Shown: positions 1 through 6,963 of the stretch, one piece after another
How the letters are laid out: every line of letters starts with the position of its first letter
Numbering within the stretch: the first letter of the stretch is position 1
From: JAYWDA01 sp043779185
Lineage (GTDB): Bacteria; Bdellovibrionota; Bdellovibrionia; Bdellovibrionales; Bdellovibrionaceae
Length of the DNA: 22,130 nucleotides
Assembly (NCBI GenBank): GCA_043779185.1
Contig: JAYWEQ010000115.1
Coordinates: 1-22,130 of the forward strand
Direction: 5' to 3'
The notes under the pieces: generated by a model
Told to the model about the DNA's origin: nothing
Seen by the model: the letters and a program-made list of their open reading frames with translations, nothing else
The model's database searches: none
Position numbers and translations under genes: made by a program

Positions 1-7
1 CGACCTG

Positions 8-56
8 AAAAACCTCTCGGTTTTTATCTCTGTAAGTGATTAATTCACTTTGAGAT
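8..56. terminator. Two adjacent hairpins left of the tRNA, possible bidirectional terminator
   Basis: Two inverted repeats sit downstream of the minus-strand tRNA. At 8-25 a 7-bp stem (AAAAACC / GGTTTTT, loop TCTC) ends in a T run when read on the minus strand, so it can terminate the tRNA transcript. At 26-56 a compound hairpin (ATCTC, then AAGTGA / TCACTT, then GAGAT) is followed on the plus strand by TTTTT and would serve a gene entering from the left. Both stems are AT-rich or interrupted, so this is a moderate call made from structure alone. Confidence 0.4.
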
Positions 57-88
57 TTTTAGTTTATCGTTTTTTCTTGGGGTATAAA

Positions 89-164
89 TGGTAGGGAGTA
101 CAGGAGTCGAACCTGCGACGTCCACCTTGTAAGGGTGGCGCTCTACCAACTGAGCTAACTCCCT
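89..164 (-). tRNA. tRNA-Val (anticodon UAC)
   Basis: A complete 76-base cloverleaf reads on the minus strand. The acceptor stem is AGGGAGT paired with ACTCCCT, the discriminator base is A, and the CCA end is encoded (complement of 89-91). The D-arm has AGCTCAGTTGGTAGAGC. The anticodon stem CCACC/GGTGG encloses loop CTTACAA with anticodon UAC (complement of 129-131), which reads GUA valine codons. The T-arm is GCAGG-TTCGACT-CCTGT. All stems pair. The gene stands alone here, with a possible terminator to its left at 8-25. I saw no clear promoter in the bases to its right. Confidence 0.96.
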
Positions 165-203
165 ATTGGTAAAATTAAGTTAAAACTAGGTAACAAAGAA
201 GGT

Positions 204-237
204 GGGCTTTGTCGAGGGCTTATTTTCGACTTTGCCC
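204..237. repeat. Imperfect hairpin between tRNA-Val and the exported-protein gene
   Basis: GGGC-TTT-GTCGA (204-215) mirrors TCGAC-TTT-GCCC (226-237), giving two GC-containing helices separated by a symmetric 3x3 internal loop (U-U on one strand, A-A on the other) with a 10-base apical loop. It begins 7 bases beyond the stop of the minus-strand gene to its right. On that strand it is followed only by a loose pyrimidine stretch, so it could be a weak terminator or a processing or protein-binding hairpin. Confidence 0.4.
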
Positions 238-243
238 GGTCAC

Positions 244-801
244 TTACTTTTTACCCTTACAAAATGCCGCCGTCGAATCGTTAGATATTTTGGAAATACC
301 TAAGTGAACGTACTCATCACGGCCTTGCGGCTGAATAGAAAGCAGTACCACCTGTCCATCAATAGGACTGACGCTGATGTCTTTCATGGGCCCACCGTAA
401 TCAAAGGAGCGAACATAAATTCCGTAGGACTGCCGCACATTCAGGTAAAACATATCGGTCACAATATTGTTCTGAGTCCTTGGGGCTGAGCCTTGGCCAA
501 AGGCCACTTCTTGGCAGGTCACGGCATCCAGTTGTCGCACTTCAAAACGACGTGTCTGAGCGTCCCTAGTGATTTTAAAAGTATAGTAGGATTGGAAGCT
601 GCCATTTTGTGCCAGCCAAGTTCCTTCCATCATCGCCCATGGGAAGGTTTTGCGTACACTCCATGGCCAGGGGACAAAACGGTCATCTTGAATTAATAAG
701 TTCGTGTCGACCCGAGCCGGTGGCGGCACAGAGGGGCGAAGACTGGCGTTGGCTTGAAAACCCATTCCCATCAACATGACAACCATCAAAAGTTTTCTCA
801 T
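244..801 (-). CDS. Small exported protein of unknown function
   Basis: Encodes a 185-residue protein that I do not recognise. The start chosen is the ATG at 801, because GGGGGA lies 4 bases upstream and translation from there gives a clean Sec signal peptide (MRKLL, a hydrophobic methionine-rich core, then ANA|S at about residue 19). A second ATG at 813 overlaps the stop of the upstream regulator gene as TAATG and would add four residues. The mature part is proline-rich at first (RPSVPPPAR), then aromatic and beta-rich, with two cysteines (one in VTCQEV, one in the tail AAFCKGKK) that could form a disulfide. Coupling to the TPR-winged-helix gene suggests co-expression. A periplasmic location is inferred from the signal peptide only. 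Confidence 0.75.
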   Translation of the reverse strand: MRKLLMVVMLMGMGFQANASLRPSVPPPARVDTNLLIQDDRFVPWPWSVRKTFPWAMMEGTWLAQNGSFQSYYTFKITRDAQTRRFEVRQLDAVTCQEVAFGQGSAPRTQNNIVTDMFYLNVRQSYGIYVRSFDYGGPMKDISVSPIDGQVVLLSIQPQGRDEYVHLGISKISNDSTAAFCKGKK

Positions 802-812
802 AGAGTCCCCCA

Positions 813-1943
813 TTAATGCTCTATATGAATCTTTGCGGATTTATTCATATAATAACCGTTTTTTGCTCTGAAAATATATTTTGGTTTGTCAAAGTCGGGC
901 TCAATCAGTTTGCGCAGTCGTTTGATCGTCACATAAACTTTGTTGTCATGGACGCCAGGATCGTAGGGCTGTTTCCAAACATTTTCGACCAAATATTCTT
1001 TCGAGCAAATGCTGCCCTGGTTCTGAACAAAAATTCGTAACAGATCTAGCAAGATAAACTGATTCTTGAAATCAATCCGACCCAATTTTCTTTCAACAAC
1101 GGCATGGTTTTCTTCTTCGAAAATTAAATCAAAGCCGCGGTCGACAAATCCACCCAACTTTTCGATGTAATTTTTAATCATTTTCGACAGGCGAATTTGA
1201 TTTTTATGGTCCACTGTTTTTTGGGCCAGCTTCAAGTACATTTGGGCCATATCTTTATCGCCGGCATCGGCGTAAATCGATCCCAAGAGGGCTAACAAAT
1301 AGGTGCCTGTCACCATGTTTTTAGTTTCGCGCAAATCATCGTAAGTTTTCCAAACAACATCGATGGCTTCATCGAACTTTCGAAGTTTTCTTAAAATATC
1401 GGCGTTCAACATGGACGTTGAAATCTTTAGTTCTGGCAAATTGTAAACCTGAAAGAACACCTGCAGATTATAAATTTCTTTTAAAGCTTCGGGCAGGCGA
1501 TTGATCGGGTGACTTGAGTAGACGAAAGCCAAACCAAAAATAGCGTGGCAGATATCTTCTTTTACATCGGCGGCTAATGCGATCGCTAAAGCTTTTTGCA
1601 AATAATCCAAAGCGGTTTCTTGCTGATTTTTGTAGGACGCACACAATGCCAAAGTATAATAGGTTTTTGAATTCAGCTCAAAACCCTCTTTTAAAACTAA
1701 ATATTGAAGGCGCTCTTTCGTGCTGTTGATCAGATCGTATTCTTCACGCTCAGCATAGATTCGCAAAAGTAAATTGTAGCATTTTAGAAAACCAGAAACA
1801 TTTTTCTTGGTAAAAAAAGTTTCAGAAGCTTTGGTAAGATGATGAGTCGCTAATTGAAAGTCGCCACGGTCGCAATAAAGACGACCTAATTCGAAATTTT
1901 GATCAAGAATGGGATCAGATGTTGAATTAACAGACGCCGCCAA
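813..1943 (-). CDS. TPR protein with C-terminal winged-helix (OmpR/PhoB-type) DNA-binding domain
   Basis: Encodes 376 residues. Residues about 12-265 are helical, TPR-like repeats (for example FELGRLYCDRGDFQLATHHL, then further helix pairs around 95-125, 180-200 and 212-245). Residues about 285-368 match a Trans_reg_C winged helix: a strand-rich start (ERKLGRIDFKNQFILLDLL), the recognition region VHDNKVYVTIKRLRKLIEP, and the wing ending in FRAKNGYYM. There is no receiver domain or phosphoacceptor, so the signal is probably a peptide or protein bound by the TPR superhelix. The order is the reverse of SARP/AfsR regulators, where the DNA-binding domain comes first. The start is TTG (1941-1943) with AGGGG 5-6 bases upstream; no nearby ATG gives a full domain. 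It is coupled to the exported-protein gene by TAATG. A palindrome in its own promoter suggests autoregulation, which is inference. Confidence 0.85.
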   Translation of the reverse strand: MAASVNSTSDPILDQNFELGRLYCDRGDFQLATHHLTKASETFFTKKNVSGFLKCYNLLLRIYAEREEYDLINSTKERLQYLVLKEGFELNSKTYYTLALCASYKNQQETALDYLQKALAIALAADVKEDICHAIFGLAFVYSSHPINRLPEALKEIYNLQVFFQVYNLPELKISTSMLNADILRKLRKFDEAIDVVWKTYDDLRETKNMVTGTYLLALLGSIYADAGDKDMAQMYLKLAQKTVDHKNQIRLSKMIKNYIEKLGGFVDRGFDLIFEEENHAVVERKLGRIDFKNQFILLDLLRIFVQNQGSICSKEYLVENVWKQPYDPGVHDNKVYVTIKRLRKLIEPDFDKPKYIFRAKNGYYMNKSAKIHIEH

Positions 1944-1959
1944 ATTAGCCCCTAAAATC

Positions 1960-1988
1960 TTTGTAAGACCGTGGGACGGTTCTGTCAG
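1960..1988 (-). promoter_or_regulatory. Promoter of the TPR-winged-helix gene with palindrome in the spacer
   Basis: On the minus strand CTGACA (complement of 1983-1988) and TACAAA (complement of 1960-1965) are separated by exactly 17 bases, close to sigma-70 -35 and -10 elements. The spacer holds the inverted repeat ACCGT-CCC-ACGGT (1968-1980), the geometry of an operator that would block or bend the promoter. Predicted transcription would begin about 10 bases before the TTG start, giving a very short leader. The hexamers match 5/6 and 4/6. Confidence 0.45.
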
Positions 1989-2017
1989 AATCTGTTTTAA
2001 ACGTCAATGGGTGAATC

Positions 2018-2053
2018 AAAAAAAAGCCCCTGTCGATTTAAACTGACAGGGGC
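2018..2053 (-). terminator. Intrinsic terminator of lon
   Basis: A perfect 9-bp stem (GCCCCTGTC at 2026-2034, GACAGGGGC at 2045-2053) with a 10-base loop is followed on the minus strand by eight T residues (complement of 2018-2025). It starts about 30 bases beyond the lon stop and separates lon from the TPR-regulator gene. Confidence 0.92.
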
Positions 2054-2085
2054 CTAATAAATTGTTGCTTGAAAATTAATCAGCT

Positions 2086-4536
2086 TTAATGCGCGTGCTG
2101 GGATTGCCCCGTGTACTGCGCCTTAATACCAATATCCGCGGACTTCATATTTTTGAAAAGCTCCTTAGGATTTTTAATGTCCAGAGCGTTAATCAGAACC
2201 TGATCGACATGATCCACCAGGATGACTTTCAGCTCACGGAGGACCTCTTTTGGGATGTCCTTTAAATCCTTTTCGTTCTCTTTCGGGCAGATGATCATTT
2301 TAATTCCGCCGCGATGAGCCGCTAAGATCTTTTCTTTCAGTCCGCCAATCGGCATGACCTTTCCGCGTAAAGAGATCTCGCCAGTCATCGCCACAGTCCG
2401 TCGGACCGGGATCTTTGTGATCGCCGAAACGATCGATGTGGTCAGCGCAATTCCCGCTGAGGGTCCGTCTTTGGGGACAGCGCCTTCTGGCAAATGGATA
2501 TGCACGTCGACATTCGAAAAGTACTCTTTATCAAAACCGAAAAGTGGTCCCCGAGACCGAACATAACTCATGGCTGCCGAGCAAGATTCCTTCATGACAT
2601 CACCCAATTGGCCGGTGACGGTGAATTTACCTTTACCAGGAACAACGTTGGCTTCAACTTGCAACAAGTCGCCGCCCACTTCGGTCCATGCCATTCCATT
2701 TGTAAGACCAATTTCATTTTCGTCTTCGATCTTTCCAAATTTATATTTATGAGCGCCTAGCAGCTCAATTAATTTCTTCGGAGTCACGACATAAGACTTA
2801 CGGTTTCCCGAGACTTTTACTTTTTTAGTGCTCTTTGGATCTTTTTTGGCTTCTTCCATCACAAGTTCTTTGGCGACCTTACGACAAACGTTAGCGATCT
2901 GTCTTTCAAGGTTACGAACACCCGCTTCCCGCGTGTAATAGCGAATCAAGTTTCGAATCGTCGAATCTTGGAAGGTCACTTTAAATTGCACCAAACCATG
3001 CGCTTCAACTTGTTTCGTCACCAGATAATTGCGGGCGATATGAAATTTTTCCTGCTCGATGTAGCCTTCTAAAGAAATAATTTCCATACGATCTAACAGC
3101 GGACGTGGTACCGTGTGCAGAGAGTTCGCCGTCGCGATGAAAAGAACTTTAGATAAGTCATACTCAACTTCCAAATAATGATCTTGGAAAGTTGAATTCT
3201 GTTCAGGATCCAAAACTTCAAGCATCGCCGAGGCTGGATCGCCGCGGAAATCTGAAGCCATTTTGTCGATTTCATCCAGAAGCAAAATCGCATTTCCTTT
3301 GTCGACTTTTCTTAAGGCTTGCAGAATTTTTCCTGGCATCGCACCGACATAGGTTTTCCTGTGACCGCGAATTTCAGCTTCATCCCGCACGCCGCCCAAT
3401 GAAATTCGAGCAAACGGTCGATTCATGGCTGTTGCAATGGATCTTGCCAAAGATGTTTTACCAACTCCTGGAGGACCGACCAGACATAAAATCGGACCTT
3501 TTAAGTTTTTAGAGATCGAAAGAACGGCTAAGTATTCAAGGATTCGTTCTTTGACTTTCTCTAAGCCCCAATGGTCGTCGTCCAAGATTTTTTCAGCAAA
3601 TTTAATATTGTGGTTCTCTTCAGTGAAGTCATACCAAGGAAGTGACAGCATCCAATCGATGTAATTTCTGACAACGGTAGCTTCCGCTGACATCGGTGAC
3701 ATCATTTTCAGCTTCTTGATTTCTTTCATCAGCTTGTCTTTGGCTTCTTGACTCATTTTCTTGGCTTTAGTTTTGATTTCTAGGTCTTGAAGTTCGGCCT
3801 GGTAATCATCTTTTTCGCCAAGTTCTTTTTGGATCGCCTGCATTTGCTCATTCAGGTAGTACTCTTTCTGAGAGCGCTCCATCTGTTTTTTAACGCGCGT
3901 GCGGATTTTCTTTTCGACTTCAAGAATTTCAATCTCGCCGGTCATTAAGTTCAACAAATGTTCCAAACGCTTTGTCGAATCAAAAATTTCAAGGACATTT
4001 TGTTTGTCTTCTAGTTTTAAGTTCAACTGCGCGACAATAATATCAGAAAGTTCGGCGGCGTTTTCAATAGTCGATACGCGCATCAAAATTTCTGGTGGAA
4101 TTCGTTTGTTCAATTTTACATAAGTTTCAAAAGTTGATTTGACCGACCGGACTAGGGCTTGGGATTCAACGGGGTTTTCAACATCCTCTTCCACATCTTC
4201 GCAAGCCACGACGAAGAAATTATCATTGGGAACAAAGCCTTTGATGCGAACCCGTCTTTTACCTTCGACCAGTACTTTGACAGTGCCATCAGGAAGTCTG
4301 AGTAACTGAATGATCGTTCCAATCGTCCCGACGCTGTAAATATCTTTGGCTTCCGGATTGTTCGTTTTGGCATCGCGCTGAGCTGCTAAAACGATGTCGG
4401 TCTGTTTGCTCATCGCTTCTTCAAGCGCATTGATACTTTTTTCACGACCAACAAAAAGGGGCATCATCATGTGAGGAAAAATTATTAGGTCCCGCAGCGG
4501 CAATAAGGGAAGTTGCTGGGTCTTCGATTCGCTCAT
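2086..4536 (-). CDS. lon: ATP-dependent Lon protease
   Basis: Lon is a hexameric cytoplasmic AAA+ serine protease that degrades misfolded and short-lived regulatory proteins. The 816-residue product has full family length. The N-terminal substrate-binding domain (LPLLPLRDLIIFPHMMMPLF onward) covers about 8-205, followed by a helical linker. The AAA+ module has Walker A GPPGVGKT at 354-361 and Walker B ILLLDEID ending around D421/E422. The protease domain has the catalytic serine in KDGPSAG (S693) and lysine in GGLKEK (K736); the 43-residue spacing equals that of the E. coli S679/K722 dyad. The tail ends in SQHAH. The ATG start has a strong GGAGGG ribosome site. It has its own promoter and terminator, so it is separable from clpPX upstream. 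Bdellovibrionota and Myxococcota often carry a second Lon, which cannot be judged here. Confidence 0.98.
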   Translation of the reverse strand: MSESKTQQLPLLPLRDLIIFPHMMMPLFVGREKSINALEEAMSKQTDIVLAAQRDAKTNNPEAKDIYSVGTIGTIIQLLRLPDGTVKVLVEGKRRVRIKGFVPNDNFFVVACEDVEEDVENPVESQALVRSVKSTFETYVKLNKRIPPEILMRVSTIENAAELSDIIVAQLNLKLEDKQNVLEIFDSTKRLEHLLNLMTGEIEILEVEKKIRTRVKKQMERSQKEYYLNEQMQAIQKELGEKDDYQAELQDLEIKTKAKKMSQEAKDKLMKEIKKLKMMSPMSAEATVVRNYIDWMLSLPWYDFTEENHNIKFAEKILDDDHWGLEKVKERILEYLAVLSISKNLKGPILCLVGPPGVGKTSLARSIATAMNRPFARISLGGVRDEAEIRGHRKTYVGAMPGKILQALRKVDKGNAILLLDEIDKMASDFRGDPASAMLEVLDPEQNSTFQDHYLEVEYDLSKVLFIATANSLHTVPRPLLDRMEIISLEGYIEQEKFHIARNYLVTKQVEAHGLVQFKVTFQDSTIRNLIRYYTREAGVRNLERQIANVCRKVAKELVMEEAKKDPKSTKKVKVSGNRKSYVVTPKKLIELLGAHKYKFGKIEDENEIGLTNGMAWTEVGGDLLQVEANVVPGKGKFTVTGQLGDVMKESCSAAMSYVRSRGPLFGFDKEYFSNVDVHIHLPEGAVPKDGPSAGIALTTSIVSAITKIPVRRTVAMTGEISLRGKVMPIGGLKEKILAAHRGGIKMIICPKENEKDLKDIPKEVLRELKVILVDHVDQVLINALDIKNPKELFKNMKSADIGIKAQYTGQSQHAH

Positions 4537-4628
4537 TTAGGCCCTCCAATGGTCTAGGTGATTCAAACACGTTAAGTACGCTACTCATCAGAAACCAATC
4601 CATAGATCTCTGGTTAAACTTATCTTTT

Positions 4629-4634
4629 ATTATA
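4629..4634 (-). promoter_or_regulatory. Probable lon promoter -10 element
   Basis: A perfect TATAAT on the minus strand lies in an AT-rich context about 93 bases upstream of the lon ATG, giving a predicted leader of roughly 85 bases. No good TTGACA-like hexamer is visible 16-18 bases upstream, so the promoter may need an activator or use a different -35. No CIRCE element is visible. Confidence 0.45.
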
Positions 4635-4713
4635 CTAATTTAGTTAATCCGAAGAAAAGAATTATTATTGGGACTGTCGCACAAAGACGCATCGTTTTAG
4701 GTCTGATCACCTT

Positions 4714-4742
4714 AAAAAAAGACAAAATTGTCTGTAATTTTG
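4714..4742 (-). terminator. AT-rich intrinsic terminator-like hairpin upstream of lon
   Basis: On the minus strand a 7-bp stem CAAAATT / AATTTTG with a 6-base loop (ACAGAC) is followed by TC and seven T residues. It lies well beyond the clpX terminator and just upstream of the lon promoter. It is either a backup stop insulating lon from clpX read-through or the 3' end of a small RNA. The stem is AT-rich, so efficiency is uncertain. Confidence 0.5.
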
Positions 4743-4829
4743 CTTTTTAACGATTCAGGCATAGGCCCATCAAAATTGGCGCTGAAAATAAATATTTTTA
4801 TTACAGGTATTGTATTTTGTCGTAGGTCC

Positions 4830-4860
4830 AAAAATGGTAGGGCCCACCGAAGTGAGCCCC
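4830..4860 (-). terminator. Intrinsic terminator of the clpP-clpX operon
   Basis: The 8-bp stem GGGCTCAC / GTGGGCCC (minus strand; 4852-4859 and 4840-4847), capped by the stable loop TTCG, contains one G-T pair. It is followed, after TACCA, by a TTTTT run (complement of 4830-4834). It sits about 40 bases after the clpX stop. Confidence 0.8.
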
Positions 4861-4899
4861 ATTAATTGATTGACGGTTAAGGCTTTTTTGCAAAAAACC

Positions 4900-6213
4900 T
4901 TAGGCGCTTTCTGCAGGGTCGCCCGTTCCCTCTTTGACTGCGGCCGAGGCGGCTTGGGCTTTAATTTCATCGTCCGACTTGAAGGTGACCTTCGGAGGTT
5001 GATTTTCGTTGATCACTTTCTCATCGATCAGAACCTCTTTGACGTTCGGCTTTGATGGGATATCAAACATAATATCAAGCATGGCGGTTTCTAAAACACC
5101 GCGCAAACCCCGTGCTCCTGTTTTTCGCTTTAAAGCCATTTGTGCAATGGCACGCAGGGCTTTTTCAGTGAACTTCAGTTCAACACCTTCGTAGCTGAAA
5201 AGTTTTTGATATTGCTTTGTCACCGCATTTTTAGGGCGGACCAAGATATCAATCAGCGCTTCTTCGTCTAAGGGATCAAGAACCGCCAAAACTGGCAATC
5301 GACCAATAAACTCTGGAATCAAACCAAAGCGAACCAAATCATCCGGTTCAACTTTTCGAAGCATGTTTTCGCTTTTCTCTTTTTCGGCTTCAGTTTTAAT
5401 ATCCGCAGCAAATCCCAAAGCCCGATTGGATGTGCGATTTTCGATGACTTTATCCAAGCCCACGAAAGCACCACCGACGATAAACAGGATGTTGCTGGTA
5501 TCCACTTGAATAAATTCTTGCTGAGGATGTTTTCTACCACCCTTGGGAGGAAGATTAGCCACAGTGCCTTCTAAAATCTTTAGAAGCGCCTGCTGCACGC
5601 CCTCACCGCTGACGTCACGAGTGATCGACGGGTTCTCTGATTTACGAGAGATCTTATCAATTTCGTCGATGTAGATCACACCCTTTTGAGCCTTTTCGAT
5701 ATCATAATCGGCCGCCTGCAAAAGATTTAAAACGACGTTTTCGACATCTTCACCAACATAACCAGCTTCCGTTAATGTCGTTGCATCAGCCATTGCGAAA
5801 GGCACATTTAATATTTTTGCAATCGTCTGAGCTAATAAAGTTTTTCCTGATCCTGTGGGACCAATCAACAGAATATTTGATTTTTGAAGATCGACATCAC
5901 TGGCCTTGCGACCCGGAGTCAATGCATTGATCCGTTTGTAGTGATTATGGACCGCGACAGCGAGGGATTTTTTAGCGCCCGTTTGCCCAATGACGTAATC
6001 GTCAAGATAACCCTTGATATCGATGGGTTTTGGAACCTTAAAAGTTCCTTTGACGGACACTTCGCGTTCTTTTTCCTCGACGATAATGTCGTTACAAAGA
6101 TCAATACACTCATCACAAATGTAGACCCCTGGGCCGGCGATTAATTTTTTAACTTCTTTTTGGCCTTTGCCGCAAAAACTACATCTTAAAGATCCGCTTG
6201 TTAAGGTACTCAT
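4900..6213 (-). CDS. clpX: ClpX, unfoldase subunit of the ClpXP protease
   Basis: ClpX is the hexameric AAA+ unfoldase that recognises tagged substrates and threads them into ClpP. The 437-residue product is slightly longer than E. coli ClpX because of an alanine- and acid-rich tail. The N-terminal zinc-binding domain has C11, C14, C33 and C36. Further motifs are Walker A GPTGSGKT (118-125), pore loop GYVG (151-154), Walker B IYIDEID (D183/E184), the RKH substrate loop (227-229), and sensor-2 GARGLR (366-371). The ClpP-docking tripeptide is LGF (266-268) instead of the common IGF, a conservative change. The ATG overlaps the clpP stop as TAATG, with AAGGA 8 bases upstream, so translation is coupled to clpP. 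Confidence 0.98.
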   Translation of the reverse strand: MSTLTSGSLRCSFCGKGQKEVKKLIAGPGVYICDECIDLCNDIIVEEKEREVSVKGTFKVPKPIDIKGYLDDYVIGQTGAKKSLAVAVHNHYKRINALTPGRKASDVDLQKSNILLIGPTGSGKTLLAQTIAKILNVPFAMADATTLTEAGYVGEDVENVVLNLLQAADYDIEKAQKGVIYIDEIDKISRKSENPSITRDVSGEGVQQALLKILEGTVANLPPKGGRKHPQQEFIQVDTSNILFIVGGAFVGLDKVIENRTSNRALGFAADIKTEAEKEKSENMLRKVEPDDLVRFGLIPEFIGRLPVLAVLDPLDEEALIDILVRPKNAVTKQYQKLFSYEGVELKFTEKALRAIAQMALKRKTGARGLRGVLETAMLDIMFDIPSKPNVKEVLIDEKVINENQPPKVTFKSDDEIKAQAASAAVKEGTGDPAESA

Positions 6214-6824
6214 TATTTATCCTTTTTCAAAATTTTGCGCGATTCAATCACCGTATCGATCAAGCCAAATTCTTTTGCATCCGGAGGTGCAAAAAAGTTG
6301 TCTCGCTCCATCGCGTCCCTGAGGGTTTTATAATCTTTTCCACAGTGAACTTCATAGATTTTAGTTAATTTTTCCTTTGTTTTTACAAGCTCACGGGCAT
6401 GGATTTCAATGTCGGTCACTTGTCCACCAATTCCCCCACCACCCAGGTGAGGTTGATGAATCATAATGCGAGCGTTCGGAAGGCTGTAACGCTTTCCTGC
6501 GGCTCCCGCGCATAAGAGTAAAGAACCCATGCTTGCCGCCATTCCCATACAATAGGTGGCTACATCACATTTCACAAATTGCATCATGTCGTAAATCGCA
6601 AGGCCGGCAGACACGCTGCCTCCAGGAGAATTGATATACAACTGGATATCTTTATCTGGGTTGTCGGCTTCTAAAAACAACAACTGAGCAATGATACTGT
6701 TGGCGACATCATCGGTGACGGCACTTCCCATCATGATGATGCGATCTTTTAACAATCTAGAATAGATGTCGTAAGATCTTTCTCCTCGGGATGTCTGCTC
6801 AATTACATACGGTACAAGATTCAC
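6213..6824 (-). CDS. clpP: ClpP, proteolytic subunit of Clp proteases
   Basis: ClpP is a tetradecameric serine peptidase that degrades substrates delivered by ClpX or ClpA-type unfoldases. The 203-residue product carries the triad S98 (MAASMG), H123 (MIHQP) and D175 (MERDNF). Relative to E. coli the H-to-D spacing is 3 residues longer, because the glycine-rich segment after MIHQP is expanded (HLGGGGIGGQ instead of LGGYQGQ). There is little N-terminal extension: MNLVPYVIEQTSRGERSYDI aligns at the mature E. coli N terminus. The start is GTG (6822-6824) with AGGGAG upstream, chosen because it gives the conserved N terminus. It is the first gene of the clpP-clpX transcript. I could not identify a confident promoter in the 139 bases shared with divergent pepA. 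Confidence 0.98.
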   Translation of the reverse strand: MNLVPYVIEQTSRGERSYDIYSRLLKDRIIMMGSAVTDDVANSIIAQLLFLEADNPDKDIQLYINSPGGSVSAGLAIYDMMQFVKCDVATYCMGMAASMGSLLLCAGAAGKRYSLPNARIMIHQPHLGGGGIGGQVTDIEIHARELVKTKEKLTKIYEVHCGKDYKTLRDAMERDNFFAPPDAKEFGLIDTVIESRKILKKDK

Positions 6825-6896
6825 GATGGAACTCCCTCTGTTGCTGTTGGCTTTCTTTTATCGGCGTTTGGGTCCTAACCTTTATTAAAAACCCCT

Positions 6897-6906
6897 TGCC
6901 TAGGCA
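6897..6906. promoter_or_regulatory. Perfect 10-bp palindrome between clpP and pepA
   Basis: TGCCTAGGCA lies close to the midpoint of the 139-base divergent region between clpP and pepA, next to an AT-rich stretch. Its position suits a regulator acting on one or both genes, but no promoter hexamers could be assigned with confidence. Confidence 0.25.
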
Positions 6907-6963
6907 CCCGACTATGGTACTGATTTTAAGATCACACCATTCAGACTAGCCGTTGGAGACAAT

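Larger units (their letters stand above)
4537..4899. other. 363-base intergenic region between lon and clpX
   Basis: No credible protein-coding gene is seen. The stretch holds, in minus-strand order, the clpX terminator (4830-4860), a TACAAT sequence (complement of 4809-4814), an A/T-rich segment ending in a second terminator-like hairpin with a T run (4714-4742), and the probable lon promoter (TATAAT, complement of 4629-4634) with an approximately 85-base lon leader. The segment between the two terminators might encode a small RNA (see findings). Confidence 0.6.

Noticed and set aside
4770..4970. Minus-strand open frame of 66 codons spanning the end of clpX
   Set aside because: It overlaps the clpX tail in another frame, has no ribosome site and runs through the terminator.
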